In this document: positions 1 to 10,138 of the stretch, piece by piece
How positions within the stretch are numbered: position 1 is the first letter of the stretch
How the letters are laid out: every line of letters starts with the position of its first letter
IMG/VR virus record: IMGVR_UViG_3300042197_001709
Coordinates: 1-32,895 of that record
Strand: one strand, 5' to 3'
Origin: a virus
DNA length: 32,895 nucleotides
Notes under the pieces: model-generated
What the model saw: only the letters and a program-made list of their open reading frames with translations
The model's database searches: none
Told to the model about the DNA's origin: nothing
Program-made: the position numbers and the translations under genes

Positions 1-526
1 AAAATCCTTCCTTATCTGCACCAATACTATCTAAAATCATAGTAGGTTTTTTAATCTCAACTGAAGGGAGTAAATTATTTAAAACGACGGTCTGCGTAAG
101 TCCTTGTTGGATTGGAAGAATTATTGATAGATATATCTGTTGTGTTCTTTCATCTTGTGTGTCATAAAAATCAAGTTTGAAAAAAGACTTGGTAAAAGGT
201 TTTGAATAGTAATAAACTTCTTGAGTTGAGAACCCTTCATTCAAATATGAACTACTCCAATTGCCAACGGTATTTGCGGTTATGGGTTGTGAATCATCAT
301 AAAAGTTAAATTCATAAGTGATTGCCGTGTCGAGGTTTTGAAATACGTTGTGTGAGAACCTCGCAACCTCAAAATCCACAGCAATTCCAGTCACTTCTTT
401 GATGGCCTTTGCTTCATACTCAGAAATGCTATCATCACGCCCCATGAAGTCCCACTGCATGTTGATAGGAATATTCAAATACTTGTTAGTATCATCTTTT
501 ACTATTTTTACTCTACTCGCATTCAT
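1..526 (-). CDS. Unknown tail/baseplate-region protein, 3' end cut by window edge
   Basis: The frame is open from an ATG at 524-526 to the left edge of the window (175 codons with no stop), so the C-terminus lies outside. The protein begins MNASRVKIVKDDTNKYLNIP. The ATG lies inside the last codons of the 599-aa gene upstream, an overlap of 14 bases in a different frame, which suggests translational coupling and the same transcript. The composition (many Asn, Tyr, Phe, Ser; no membrane segment or signal peptide) resembles the structural genes beside it. I do not recognise a family. Its position after gp25, gp6 and two large structural genes makes a virion or baseplate role likely, but that is inferred from context only. 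Confidence 0.75.
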   Translation of the reverse strand, partial: MNASRVKIVKDDTNKYLNIPINMQWDFMGRDDSISEYEAKAIKEVTGIAVDFEVARFSHNVFQNLDTAITYEFNFYDDSQPITANTVGNWSSSYLNEGFSTQEVYYYSKPFTKSFFKLDFYDTQDERTQQIYLSIILPIQQGLTQTVVLNNLLPSVEIKKPTMILDSIGADKEGF

Positions 527-2312
527 CTACGGTTGGTTCAGGTATTGTTGTTGTGTTTATAGGTATGGATCCCACTTGAGCGTAATCACTTGGTATATTA
601 TAGTTTTCAGGTGTTATTTTAAAAATTGTATTCAAAAATGGGTAATGAGCGTCATTTAAATATGGATAATCTACACCAACACCATCAGTATCAACAAATC
701 CATATGGATATAAATCTCTCCATCTAAAAAGTGCGTTTGTTGTTGAGTAATAAGCATAATCAGGTATTCCAACAACATTAATCGAACTACCTTCTTCTAT
801 GTAATCAGAAAACGCCCTTATTTGTATTGTTCTATGAGGTTGGTAAAAGTATCCATATTGATTTGTTGTCGGTAATGTATTATCCAACTTAAACCAATTC
901 TCGTTATATGTAATTTTGTGTTGGTAGGTCGAAATAACTCTTTCGAATTGTTCAAAGTTATTCCACTCACAATAATCTCCGTCGATAGTATCGCCAGACG
1001 TTAGTAAATCATTATAAACAAATGGTCCATTACCGAGTAGTGAATTATACTGACTTTGGTTTATCAAAGTGCTTGAGTCCGGATTATTTTGATTCCACCA
1101 TATTTGAGGATTACCTTTATCTAAAAAAGTATTGAACTTCCACCCTTGTTTTAATTTTTGCGTCCAACCAAAATAACCTCTCCATACCGTTGTTATAAAC
1201 AATTCACTAACGGGTCTTGTTTGATTATCCCTCAAATTCAAAGTATTTACGTCACAATTAAATGATAGATTGTAAGATCTGGCACCTTCTTTTATTGAAT
1301 TTCTTTTTCTTTGATTTGGGGTGAGTGATTTTATCTCACATTTTTGTTTAACATTATATACGTTTTGCTCATATCCCGCATTTGTTAAAACCGCACAATT
1401 TGAGTCGGTAAGTATTTTGTGTTTTCTAACATAATACTCACTAATAGTATCAGCAGAATTCGCGGGATTTATAACTCTTTTGAATGTTCCTTGATTTAAT
1501 GTTTGAAATGTTGATCCTGTATATCCAACATTTTGAATGTTAAAAATATAGTTTTCAGATCCCGATCCTCCATCCCCCAAACTTGAGACTTGGAAAAAAG
1601 AGTTACCGTTATAGTTTGTCGATAGTAAAACAAATTCCCCAACACTAAGACCGTGAACTACAGGACACCGAAAACTAATAACCCTTGTTAGTATGTTGGT
1701 TCCAACTTCAATAATATAAGGTAATCCGTCACCTGATGTCCAATTCCATGAAAAATTTGTATTAGGTTGGACCGCATACATTTGTTTGTTATAATCATTC
1801 GAAGAGGCGTAACTTATGTAGTGAGACCAATTATATGTCGTGGCGCTAACCGATTTGAAATTTAAATGATTATTGGGTGGAATAGTATATCCTTGAACGT
1901 CATTGTCCGTTCTTATAAAATCGAACTCAGAATATTGTGGAAAACCATCCCAAGGTATATTTGAATTAATTGGTAATGGTGGAACTGAAGGAACATTTCC
2001 TGAAGGATAGTATGAAGCCGCATTTGAAACCGCATTTGTATAATATAGATTATCTCTAAACGGAGGGTATGTTGTTGATCCTGTGTAAGCATTTTCAAAT
2101 ACTAACATAAACTTTGTAACAGGTCTAAAAGTAAAAGAAAGTTGTCTTTCTTCATCGAAGACTGTTGGTAAACTTAAATCAACACTTCTGTCGAACTCGA
2201 CAAGTTCTTTCTGAGTCTGTACTAAAGGAATACTAAGTTGTTGATCCTGTTTAGGAGCACCTTTGTATCTTTGTGTCGATTCAATTATTCTTGTTGTTGG
2301 ATCAATTATCAT
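513..2312 (-). CDS. Unknown tail/baseplate structural protein (599 aa)
   Basis: A 599-aa frame starting at ATG 2310-2312, in a TAATG junction with the stop of the 1785-aa gene (one shared base), so the two are almost certainly co-translated. The sequence is rich in Tyr, Asn, Ser, Thr and Pro, with many short aromatic-Gly/Asn turns, the composition typical of beta-rich phage tail and fibre proteins. There is no signal peptide, membrane helix or recognisable enzyme motif. Only a few scattered cysteines occur, around residues 310-360 and at the extreme C-terminus (VDECE). The last codons overlap the start of the next gene by 14 bases. Its place at the end of the gp25-gp6-1785 aa series suggests a baseplate or fibre-attachment component. 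The family is not recognised. Confidence 0.8.
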   Translation of the reverse strand: MIIDPTTRIIESTQRYKGAPKQDQQLSIPLVQTQKELVEFDRSVDLSLPTVFDEERQLSFTFRPVTKFMLVFENAYTGSTTYPPFRDNLYYTNAVSNAASYYPSGNVPSVPPLPINSNIPWDGFPQYSEFDFIRTDNDVQGYTIPPNNHLNFKSVSATTYNWSHYISYASSNDYNKQMYAVQPNTNFSWNWTSGDGLPYIIEVGTNILTRVISFRCPVVHGLSVGEFVLLSTNYNGNSFFQVSSLGDGGSGSENYIFNIQNVGYTGSTFQTLNQGTFKRVINPANSADTISEYYVRKHKILTDSNCAVLTNAGYEQNVYNVKQKCEIKSLTPNQRKRNSIKEGARSYNLSFNCDVNTLNLRDNQTRPVSELFITTVWRGYFGWTQKLKQGWKFNTFLDKGNPQIWWNQNNPDSSTLINQSQYNSLLGNGPFVYNDLLTSGDTIDGDYCEWNNFEQFERVISTYQHKITYNENWFKLDNTLPTTNQYGYFYQPHRTIQIRAFSDYIEEGSSINVVGIPDYAYYSTTNALFRWRDLYPYGFVDTDGVGVDYPYLNDAHYPFLNTIFKITPENYNIPSDYAQVGSIPINTTTIPEPTVDECE

Positions 2313-5300
2313 TATTCTTCTTCGGCTGGAACGTAAAGTTTATAAAATCTATTAAGAGCGGTTTTTCCACTGTTTAGTCCAAAATAAAAGTGATATGGTG
2401 CACCAACAACGGTAACAGAAGATGTCGTTATTGTCGGGCTTGGTTCTCCTTGTAAAATGTTTGCCAAAGGAGTTATAGGTAATGGATCACCGTTATTATC
2501 GAAACTTGTTAAATACCCAAATTTGGTTAAGTTTGTTTGATATTTACCAGGAACACTTGTAAAGTCCAAATCTTGATATCTTTTTTGATAGAACCCTGAA
2601 TTGGAACTAGCGTTTGTAAACCAATTATTATCTTCAGATCCAAATATATTTGGTGTTCCCACTACATCTTGGGGAGTTGTAATTGCCCACCTATAGTGAG
2701 GGACCACTTGTGATTTTGGATATCCAAATGACTCTTCAATTAACGGTGTAAAACTATAAGTTTCAATACCTGGTGACATAATTTTTCTATATCTCAGTTC
2801 ATCGGTATTTGCGGTGAAAAATAGTCCCATTATAGGTCTTATTTTTTTTGGTGGAAGTGCGTTTGGTATTCCATTTTGATTATCTCCGAAATAGATATAA
2901 GTATTGTTTGGAATGTTTTCTGTAATAAATGGTAAAACTTTCCACTCAGAGTTTATCGATAACATTTGAGCAAAATCCCCATCAATTCTATCACCACCTC
3001 TATTACTGTTAAAAAATTGTATAATTCCTACTCCTTCTCCATTAGTTTGCCCAATACTTACTGGTCCAATTCTACTTCTTGTTCCTTCATTAGTTAATCT
3101 TGATAAAAACCCTAATTGTATAATATCTGAGTTGTCTTGATATGATGTTGTTTTTATTTGATCAACGTAGTATGAACCAGCGGTTTGTGATTGATTAGAC
3201 GAGCAACAAATCTCATTTGTAAATGAATCTCTTGGCCCTAAATCAACGATTGTTGTTGGGAATTGAATTTGTTTTTGATTAAATCCTGGAGACAAGATTG
3301 TGTTTTGAGAAGGTATTGGCGCGTCTTTTCCAATAAAATTAGATCCGTCCCATGGTGATGACCTATAATAAAAAATATTTGTAAGTGAATTAAATATAAT
3401 TACATCATCGCAATATTTGTAATCTGAATTTCCTGTTAAGCTAAATGTAGTTCTTTTGTTAAAACTATACATATATAAAACTCCATTAATCCAATTGTTT
3501 TGAAACACTTGAGCAAATACTCCACGACAAGCGGCAAAGTTCATCATAAATCTAACTTTCCATTCCAAAAACAATCTTATATCATCGAAAATTTGTGAAA
3601 TGTATGGTCTATTAATTAGACAATAACAACCATTTATCATTCTGTCTTGTGGAATATTACATTGTCCTGCAGGTAATACACCAACACTATTTCCTGATCC
3701 ACTATAACAAGCCAAAGGAACCATACCTTCACATGTCAAAGTAGATGTCAATCCTGAAATCACGTCATTAGAGTCTTGAGATTCTCCCGAAGCTGGATCA
3801 CCGCCAGCGTATATTGACGGTGCTGATACAATTCCATTACTTGTAAAAATCGCGAAGTTGTTATTTTGGTGTAAAGCGTATCCTGTTCTATTTCCCGCAC
3901 CATTTTCAATACCTGTTGAGGTTGGTAGTCGGTCACTCCTCATTATGATTTTGGACGAGTCTGAAAAACTTATTGGTGATAAAGAGAACCTATAATATAC
4001 AGATGAATATGAAGAACTTAGAACACCACCAGCACTATTCGATCCAAAGTTATTACTTGTGCTTTGTGATTTGTAATACTCACTAATCTGACATAAATTA
4101 TTACAAGAACCGCCGCTGTCGGTTTCTAAAGAATAATTGAATGAGAGGTTGTTCGACCATCCGGCAAATGATCCACCACCAACATAATCAGATTGGAATT
4201 TTGGTTGTGTATATGAATTCACTTGTAAAAACCCTGTTGGTAAAATTAAAGAACCGGCATTTTGCCAATTCAAAAAAGGTGCTGGAATGTAAGATGTTGA
4301 GATGGCGTCGTCGGTGCTAAGATAATAATAAGGTAGGTTTGATGTAAACGCCGTGTAGTTAGAAGGACTAATATTAAAACTATAAGATGGGAAATATAAA
4401 TGAGTGTCCGTATTCGAAACAGAATTGTGACTTCTTGGTTTATTTCCCGAAGGGTATGCTTGTATTGGAACATTCAAATAATAACTTCCCTCTATTTCCA
4501 CATTTCCGTTGGTTGTATATCCAAATATCGATGAAAGGTCATATCGTATAGTTTGTTTTGGTGTGTGGGGATCTACACCTCTTGTAAAAATACACACCTC
4601 AAATGTCTCATAACCAGGAAGTAATCTAACCACATCAGTAATTGACCAAGCACTAAATGTATTTATATAATTAACAACATCACAACTAGGAACCGCGATT
4701 TGAACATTGTGAAACAAATACGCCGAATTATATGATCCTGAAGTCCCCAATGAACTATTTTCAAAGTCAGAAACTGTCATTCCTGTAATTAATTGGAAAT
4801 ATTCCATGTCGGTTGCAAATTTCAAGTAATCTTGTTCGACTAAGGTATTTCCTGTGACGGGTAGTTGTGAAACTTGTGGAACATCAATTATAATATTCGC
4901 TTGTGAGTTAGTTTGTCCGTTAGGGTCTGTTGGGTTTGCATAATCCACGAAAACATTTGTTTGACCCGTTACTGTTGTTCCTGTAATGGCGTTGTTGTTA
5001 AATTGGTTGGAGGTTCCTCCTGTCAAATTAAAAAGTCTATTTGTTGATCCCGAATCAGTATAATTTGGGTCTTGGAATGTGCATAGATTTCCTACACCAA
5101 TAGAACTTGTTGCCCCTGCATTCATAAGAACAACGACTACTTGGTCATTAAATGTGGCACTTGCCTGATTTGTGTTAATTGACGGATTAACCCATGTTGA
5201 TATTCTATTTTTACCCGTAAAATACTTATCTCGAGTATTAAATTCATTTAGTTTTTGAGGAAAAGTGTCAGTTAAAGGATATGCGAAATATCTTCTATCT

Positions 5301-7669
5301 GCGGCGGCTCCCTTTTTTTCCGCTGCCCACAAGAAAGGTTGTGGTGCGTGTAATAAATAAAACTCATTATTAAAAAGTCTATTTGGGTTATTGGAAGACA
5401 ATACGTCATAACCCGATATGGTTCTTTTTAAATCTAAACTAGCCTGAACAACCACATCCAAAGATATATCGTTATTATTTAGTAATGTTTCAAAAGATTC
5501 ATAATTTCCATTATATCCAAATCCACAATCATATGGTTCGCTTCCATCGGCGAGTTTTAATAAATTGGGGTGTGTAATGTTATAAAGGTTTGCACTATTA
5601 ACAGGTGCAATTGAAGTATTCACCGTAGTCAAAGTAACCGTATAGGGTAAATCGCCAGCGCCATTATTGTAATCAGTTGCTGCCTGTATTTGATTTCCCG
5701 TGTCTTGATCTTCATTGATCCCGCAATCACATTCACAACTTGTGCAATCGGGATATGCAATCATCGGTAATCCAATTCTTGGGAAACCTGGAATATCAGG
5801 TTTGTCAATGTTAAAGATGCTTCTGATTACATCTATTATAGTTTTAATCAATTGCCATATTGCTGCCACAATGTGAATCACAAATATCAAAGCCATTATT
5901 GGGAATGCCAAAATATTTAATAAAAGATTTACAACAAAGAATATAAAATCAAAATTTCTTATTATATCATTAACAGGAAAAGTATTTACCGTCGATTTAC
6001 AACTTCTATTATCAATTTCTTTAATTCCCAAGTGTCTTGCTCTACTTATCCCTTTTTTATACCTATCTAAAAACATCGCCGTTGTATAGACTTTATTGAA
6101 ACTAAATTCATAAAAAGTATCTTCACAATCGATTGCGTCTTGGACATTCACATAATCGTCCCAATCGGTGCTAAAAGCGTAAGACTTATATACGTCAAAC
6201 AACTGAGCCGGTATTTGTGTAAATGTAATATCTTGTGGTTGTGTTGGGTCCAGTGGAGTTGCAATAATTTGTATAGTGTCCCCAATATTTAAGTTTATCG
6301 AATTTAATGATCCAATATAGACGGAACCATTAATAAGAATTTGAAATGACTCTACGTTGGTTGCTTGTGGATTCGATAATCCTTCTTGAGTTAAAAACAC
6401 TACGGTGTTTCCTGTTGTTGATCCAACGGGTAATTGATAGTTATAACTTCCGATTAGTGAAGGATCAAAGGGGTCGTTTGATGAGTTGGTCCAACCATAT
6501 TCTTTGACGTTTGGAACCAAAAAATCGGCCTTCATAAAACTATTTTGTAATCCTTGTTCGTTTTGCCATCTAAACTTGAATCTGTATTTTGCTTTAGTTG
6601 GAACTCCAACTTTTGGGTCGTTAGAAATTGCCAACTGACCGAATTCGTTAGTAAATACAAAATCTAAGTTCATTGGAACGTTTAACACAAATGTCCCGTC
6701 ACCATCAATAACTTTTCCATCTTCATCAATTTTGTACCTTTCCAAAATTGGTAATCCGTTTGTGTCCAAAAAAATAGTTTGTCTAATTGCTTGTATTTCA
6801 CCTGGACCTGCAACTATTTCGCATAGATTTCCTGTATTATTTTTGGGTTTACAAGAAACTTTTAATGCATCATCATCGGTTGTTGAGATAATAGAACCTA
6901 TAAATATTGCGGTCGGTTCTATTGTTAAATTGGCTTGTTTGGTTAGATCAAAATCTACTCTTGTAATTCCAACTTGACATAAATCACTATCACCCCAAAA
7001 AGGTCTAACATCAACATCAAAAATTAAGTTTTTTATTTGTGGTAGTTCTTGTAGGTTTGTAGATGACTTGAATCTCGCACCATTTACTTGAGTTTCAGTT
7101 GCAAGTCCTTGTCTAATTAAATCTTGTGGTGAAAGAGAAAAACAACCAATGTCGGATAAATCCACATCCATAACGATTGTTTGTGTTCCTATTGGAACTC
7201 CAAAAATCATAAAATCGCCACTTTCATTTGTTGTAACGGTGAATCTATAGTACTTGTCGAATACTTCGATATATGACCCATCCATTAAAACATCTCCCTT
7301 GTTCGGAAACGACCCTGTTGAGACGTGTCCGTTGTAGGACGGTAATTTAGGAAGTAGATTATATCTATATCCATCTTCATTTGTGTCCGTAATTGTTTTA
7401 AAAGGATAAAGTTCTGTTATGACAGGGTCCAACTCATCAGCGGGTTCCAAAGGAATAAACACCGATACTTTGGCATTTGGTAAACCAAACCCATTATTTA
7501 CAAAGACTCTACCTGTTACAACTCCATAATCGGCGCAAAATCTTGTATAAACGTCGTTTGCCAAGATCTTCAAAGAAAGTATTTCTAACTGCTCCCAATC
7601 TTGTTCTAAATTGACGTTTATATATTTATCAACCCCAATTTGGGTTCTTATTCTATATGATTTGGGCAT
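2312..7669 (-). CDS. Giant baseplate/tail protein with carboxypeptidase-regulatory-like domain and internal membrane segment (1785 aa)
   Basis: A 1785-aa protein starting at ATG 7667-7669. Residues about 50-180 show the pattern of a carboxypeptidase-regulatory-like beta-sandwich: VTGRVFVNNGFGLPNAKVSV, then TNEDGYRY, then TNESGDFMIFGVP. The middle is unusual. Residues about 572-610 are strongly hydrophobic (FFVVNLLLNILAFPIMALIF and onward through HIVAAIW), enough for one long or two hairpin membrane helices, and are followed near residue 640 by a cysteine cluster, CTSCECDC. The remaining 1100 residues are Ser/Asn/Tyr-rich, beta-type sequence. It lies between gp6 and the 599-aa gene, with 77 bases before it and a one-base overlap after it, which places it in the baseplate module. 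I infer a peripheral baseplate or host-contact protein. The role of the membrane segment is unknown. Confidence 0.85.
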   Translation of the reverse strand: MPKSYRIRTQIGVDKYINVNLEQDWEQLEILSLKILANDVYTRFCADYGVVTGRVFVNNGFGLPNAKVSVFIPLEPADELDPVITELYPFKTITDTNEDGYRYNLLPKLPSYNGHVSTGSFPNKGDVLMDGSYIEVFDKYYRFTVTTNESGDFMIFGVPIGTQTIVMDVDLSDIGCFSLSPQDLIRQGLATETQVNGARFKSSTNLQELPQIKNLIFDVDVRPFWGDSDLCQVGITRVDFDLTKQANLTIEPTAIFIGSIISTTDDDALKVSCKPKNNTGNLCEIVAGPGEIQAIRQTIFLDTNGLPILERYKIDEDGKVIDGDGTFVLNVPMNLDFVFTNEFGQLAISNDPKVGVPTKAKYRFKFRWQNEQGLQNSFMKADFLVPNVKEYGWTNSSNDPFDPSLIGSYNYQLPVGSTTGNTVVFLTQEGLSNPQATNVESFQILINGSVYIGSLNSINLNIGDTIQIIATPLDPTQPQDITFTQIPAQLFDVYKSYAFSTDWDDYVNVQDAIDCEDTFYEFSFNKVYTTAMFLDRYKKGISRARHLGIKEIDNRSCKSTVNTFPVNDIIRNFDFIFFVVNLLLNILAFPIMALIFVIHIVAAIWQLIKTIIDVIRSIFNIDKPDIPGFPRIGLPMIAYPDCTSCECDCGINEDQDTGNQIQAATDYNNGAGDLPYTVTLTTVNTSIAPVNSANLYNITHPNLLKLADGSEPYDCGFGYNGNYESFETLLNNNDISLDVVVQASLDLKRTISGYDVLSSNNPNRLFNNEFYLLHAPQPFLWAAEKKGAAADRRYFAYPLTDTFPQKLNEFNTRDKYFTGKNRISTWVNPSINTNQASATFNDQVVVVLMNAGATSSIGVGNLCTFQDPNYTDSGSTNRLFNLTGGTSNQFNNNAITGTTVTGQTNVFVDYANPTDPNGQTNSQANIIIDVPQVSQLPVTGNTLVEQDYLKFATDMEYFQLITGMTVSDFENSSLGTSGSYNSAYLFHNVQIAVPSCDVVNYINTFSAWSITDVVRLLPGYETFEVCIFTRGVDPHTPKQTIRYDLSSIFGYTTNGNVEIEGSYYLNVPIQAYPSGNKPRSHNSVSNTDTHLYFPSYSFNISPSNYTAFTSNLPYYYLSTDDAISTSYIPAPFLNWQNAGSLILPTGFLQVNSYTQPKFQSDYVGGGSFAGWSNNLSFNYSLETDSGGSCNNLCQISEYYKSQSTSNNFGSNSAGGVLSSSYSSVYYRFSLSPISFSDSSKIIMRSDRLPTSTGIENGAGNRTGYALHQNNNFAIFTSNGIVSAPSIYAGGDPASGESQDSNDVISGLTSTLTCEGMVPLACYSGSGNSVGVLPAGQCNIPQDRMINGCYCLINRPYISQIFDDIRLFLEWKVRFMMNFAACRGVFAQVFQNNWINGVLYMYSFNKRTTFSLTGNSDYKYCDDVIIFNSLTNIFYYRSSPWDGSNFIGKDAPIPSQNTILSPGFNQKQIQFPTTIVDLGPRDSFTNEICCSSNQSQTAGSYYVDQIKTTSYQDNSDIIQLGFLSRLTNEGTRSRIGPVSIGQTNGEGVGIIQFFNSNRGGDRIDGDFAQMLSINSEWKVLPFITENIPNNTYIYFGDNQNGIPNALPPKKIRPIMGLFFTANTDELRYRKIMSPGIETYSFTPLIEESFGYPKSQVVPHYRWAITTPQDVVGTPNIFGSEDNNWFTNASSNSGFYQKRYQDLDFTSVPGKYQTNLTKFGYLTSFDNNGDPLPITPLANILQGEPSPTITTSSVTVVGAPYHFYFGLNSGKTALNRFYKLYVPAEEE

Positions 7670-7746
7670 CTAATTCGGTTTTTTTCATAAATAGTTTATT
7701 TCCCATTTTCATAGAAAAATACACTTGATTACAAAAAAATAAATCA

Positions 7747-9588
7747 CTAAGAGAAATTAACCGATGTTAGATTAAGAACTCTAACATTTATATCCTTATT
7801 TGGGTATCTAATCTGATATATTTGTGTTGGCGTTGCAAAAATAGTATCGGCGGTTGGTTTAATTTGTCTTGTTAGAGGATCTGAATATGCCATCGATGTT
7901 TGTGATGATGAGTATTGCCCTCCAACTTGGTTGAAGAATGAAATGTCGGAAATGCTAACGATTCCGTTTTCAGCCTGAATTAGTCTTCTCAACTCTGAAA
8001 TATTAACGTTTTGACCAAGTTCTCTAACGAGAGGATTGAAGAAGTCTCCAATAATTTGAATTGTTTTTGCAACTATCGCCCCTTGGTTTTGACTATTATC
8101 TAACACCACATCAACAATAACAGAAAGATCAATTGTTTCTGCGGCCTCAACTGAAATATAATCATTTATCATTCTATAATTTGATAAGTAATTGGCCACG
8201 TTTTGTTTTAAAGTATTAGATACGACATTTGTTAAAGTTCCGTTTGCATCATAGGACAACATTTTAATTCGTATTTTATTATTTTCTTCCGTAATTGCAA
8301 CTTTTGCTGGAGCCCCAAATTGAGCAGGCATCGTTCTCAAAATTGAATTGTAGTCATTAACGGTTACCGCTCTGTTTTGTGCCGCAAAATTAAACGACAC
8401 CAAATTTCTAACATCTTCGGTTGTCGGTGGGTTCGCTCCTCCAATTGCTGCGGTTACGTTATTACATTGTAAACTATTGATTACACTTCTATTTGCGGTT
8501 TCTGATGGTCCATTAACGGCAAATGAGACAGTCCCAATTTGGTTAATTGTATTGATTCCAATGTTACTCGCTAAACCACCACCAATTCTGTATTGAATGA
8601 ATAATGTTGTGTTAGGAGTAAGTGCCGCCCCTAATGCATAATTATTTGTGTATCTACTTAAATCGAATCCTTTACCGTCACGAGCAAATTCTCGTAATTG
8701 TTCTTCGGCCGATATATTTCCACCACCAAATGTCAATTTACAATAACTTTCAGGTGTGAATTCAGAAATGAATTTATTTGATGTTGTTATATATCTTCCT
8801 ACTTTGATTCCTGGTTGGTCTGAAACTTTGGTTGGATCCTCGATAAATACTCTATCTTGAACTAAAGCATCTACCTCATACCATCTTTCAGGTCCGATTG
8901 TTAAAAAGTCTTGGGGATTTGGAATTGTTGAGTATTGAGTTCCTGGTTTTAAAAGAACACTTGTGATTCCCAATACATTTTTTTCAGGTAAAAATAATTC
9001 AAAATATGGTTTCACGTCATTTGGTGTGATCGTTCTTTTGAATACTTTTGTTATTCCATTGACAACAACTTCTCGTTTGACGATTGTATAATTTAATAGT
9101 TTTCCACTCGAATCAAAGTTTGGTATTTTAACTCTGTTTGGTGATCCTTCAGCGTTTATTGGTGAGGCGAAATCAATATCATATACCGTTTCAAAAGGTT
9201 GTCCTCCACCATTAACTTGAGAACCTCTCCTTAACACTCCACAATATCTTAAATCCTCTCGGTCACCAAAGGCAGGAACCGTAATTGAAAAATCAATCAA
9301 AGCGACAGATGGTCTTTGACCAGGCACTTTTAGACCGTAAGTTCTTGCAATATTATATATAGAATTTTTTTGTTGAGCAAATTGTAATACGGTTTCTTGG
9401 ATACTTCTATCTATTTGATAATTGAGGTTATCCGTGACAGCAGCATTCAAATCCATCATCACTGAAAAAATTCCAGCGTCGTTAAAATTTTGAACTAAGT
9501 CTGGATAGTATGTTCTTGTAAAATTGATAAGTTCAGTTCTAACTCCCTGAAAGTCTCTTACCGTATAGGATATTTTTTTTTCTGCCAT
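7747..9588 (-). CDS. 6: Baseplate wedge protein, T4 gp6 / baseplate J family
   Basis: A 613-aa protein close to T4 gp6 in length (about 660 aa). The N-terminus (TVRDFQGVRTELINFTRTYYPD, then DAGIFSVMMDLNAAVTDNLNYQIDRS) is the usual start of gp6-like wedge proteins. Residues around 395-440 hold the well-conserved core TEDVRNLVSFNFAAQNRAVT followed by NDYNSILRTMPAQFG. In T4, gp6 forms dimers that tie the six wedges into the baseplate ring, and here it should do the same. The start ATG at 9586-9588 is six bases after the gp25 stop, the gp25-gp6 order typical of T4-like and other contractile systems. The leader is A/T-rich without a Shine-Dalgarno sequence. Confidence 0.95.
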   Translation of the reverse strand: MAEKKISYTVRDFQGVRTELINFTRTYYPDLVQNFNDAGIFSVMMDLNAAVTDNLNYQIDRSIQETVLQFAQQKNSIYNIARTYGLKVPGQRPSVALIDFSITVPAFGDREDLRYCGVLRRGSQVNGGGQPFETVYDIDFASPINAEGSPNRVKIPNFDSSGKLLNYTIVKREVVVNGITKVFKRTITPNDVKPYFELFLPEKNVLGITSVLLKPGTQYSTIPNPQDFLTIGPERWYEVDALVQDRVFIEDPTKVSDQPGIKVGRYITTSNKFISEFTPESYCKLTFGGGNISAEEQLREFARDGKGFDLSRYTNNYALGAALTPNTTLFIQYRIGGGLASNIGINTINQIGTVSFAVNGPSETANRSVINSLQCNNVTAAIGGANPPTTEDVRNLVSFNFAAQNRAVTVNDYNSILRTMPAQFGAPAKVAITEENNKIRIKMLSYDANGTLTNVVSNTLKQNVANYLSNYRMINDYISVEAAETIDLSVIVDVVLDNSQNQGAIVAKTIQIIGDFFNPLVRELGQNVNISELRRLIQAENGIVSISDISFFNQVGGQYSSSQTSMAYSDPLTRQIKPTADTIFATPTQIYQIRYPNKDINVRVLNLTSVNFS

Positions 9589-9594
9589 ATAACT

Positions 9595-10053
9595 TTAAAT
9601 ATTGATTATGACAAAATCTTGTGACTCAAAAGCCGAGTCTGTAATTCTGTAATCTATTTTTATTTTTGCGGTATGTTCCAAGTTTGCTATGTTGGTTACC
9701 CTAAATTCCCTTTCACCATATTGATTGATGGTATCTCCTTTATTTTCTAAACCTGCGGAAGCCGGTTCTACGGTGATATTTGTAACTTGTAGATTTGGCA
9801 TATAAGTTCTAATCGAATCTTGTATTTCGGATTCGATGTCTGAGAAAGTTGGTCCGTCCAAAGGTTCGAATATATACTCATATAACCTTGATCCAAAATC
9901 AGGTAAAAAATATCTACTTCCCTTTCTTGTTAAAAGTAAATGAACTAAGTTTGCCCTTATTTCCGCTTCGGTTGAGTTTGTAACATCCAAATACCTTCCA
10001 GTAAAAGAATCAACAAAGGGAAAAGAAATTCCATAAGTAATACCATTTGCCAT
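9595..10053 (-). CDS. 25: Baseplate wedge protein, T4 gp25 / GpW-gp25 family
   Basis: I place the start at ATG 10051-10053, giving 152 aa (MANGITYGISFPFVDSFTGR...). The frame is open farther upstream, but that extension would run through the terminator hairpin at 10096-10115 and encodes nothing gp25-like, so it is rejected. The protein shows the family pattern: an N-terminal F-x-D segment, a helix EAEIRANLVHLLLTRKGSR, F-L-P-D-F-G-S-R-L, and FEPLDGPTFSDIESEI, which corresponds to the conserved EPR-type core. The C-terminal beta part carries the predicted strands. T4 gp25 (132 aa) sits at the centre of the wedge and seeds sheath assembly. The gene follows a terminator by fewer than 40 bases and precedes gp6 by six bases. 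Confidence 0.93.
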   Translation of the reverse strand: MANGITYGISFPFVDSFTGRYLDVTNSTEAEIRANLVHLLLTRKGSRYFLPDFGSRLYEYIFEPLDGPTFSDIESEIQDSIRTYMPNLQVTNITVEPASAGLENKGDTINQYGEREFRVTNIANLEHTAKIKIDYRITDSAFESQDFVIINI

Positions 10054-10061
10054 ATCACATA

Positions 10062-10069
10062 TAAATATA
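10062..10069 (-). promoter_or_regulatory. Putative -10/-7 element TATATTTA before gp25
   Basis: Minus-strand TATATTTA sits eight bases before the gp25 ATG and just after the terminator of the preceding gene, so a promoter is needed about here unless readthrough drives gp25-gp6. It fits TAnnTTT of Bacteroidota promoters and repeats before three other genes, but no clear -33 TTTG is visible. A transcript from it would have almost no leader. Confidence 0.3.
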
Positions 10070-10082
10070 AGTTCAGTTTTTT

Positions 10083-10115
10083 TTAAGTAAAAAAAAATCC
10101 ACCTTATGGTGGATT
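10083..10115 (-). terminator. Rho-independent terminator after the 144-aa gene
   Basis: On the minus strand AATCCACC - ATAA - GGTGGATT forms a perfect 8-bp stem with a 4-base loop (10096-10115), followed directly by a run of T (plus-strand A at 10089-10097). It lies 24 bases after the stop of the isolated 144-aa gene and just before the gp25 leader. Confidence 0.9.
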
Positions 10116-10138
10116 CTACAAAATATATTTTTTTACAA

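Noticed and set aside
7670-7746. Terminator or T4 late promoter in the 77-base gap before the 1785-aa gene
   Set aside because: Only a weak 5-bp inverted repeat (TGATT/AATCA) is present and no TATAAATA on the coding strand; I see nothing reliable here.
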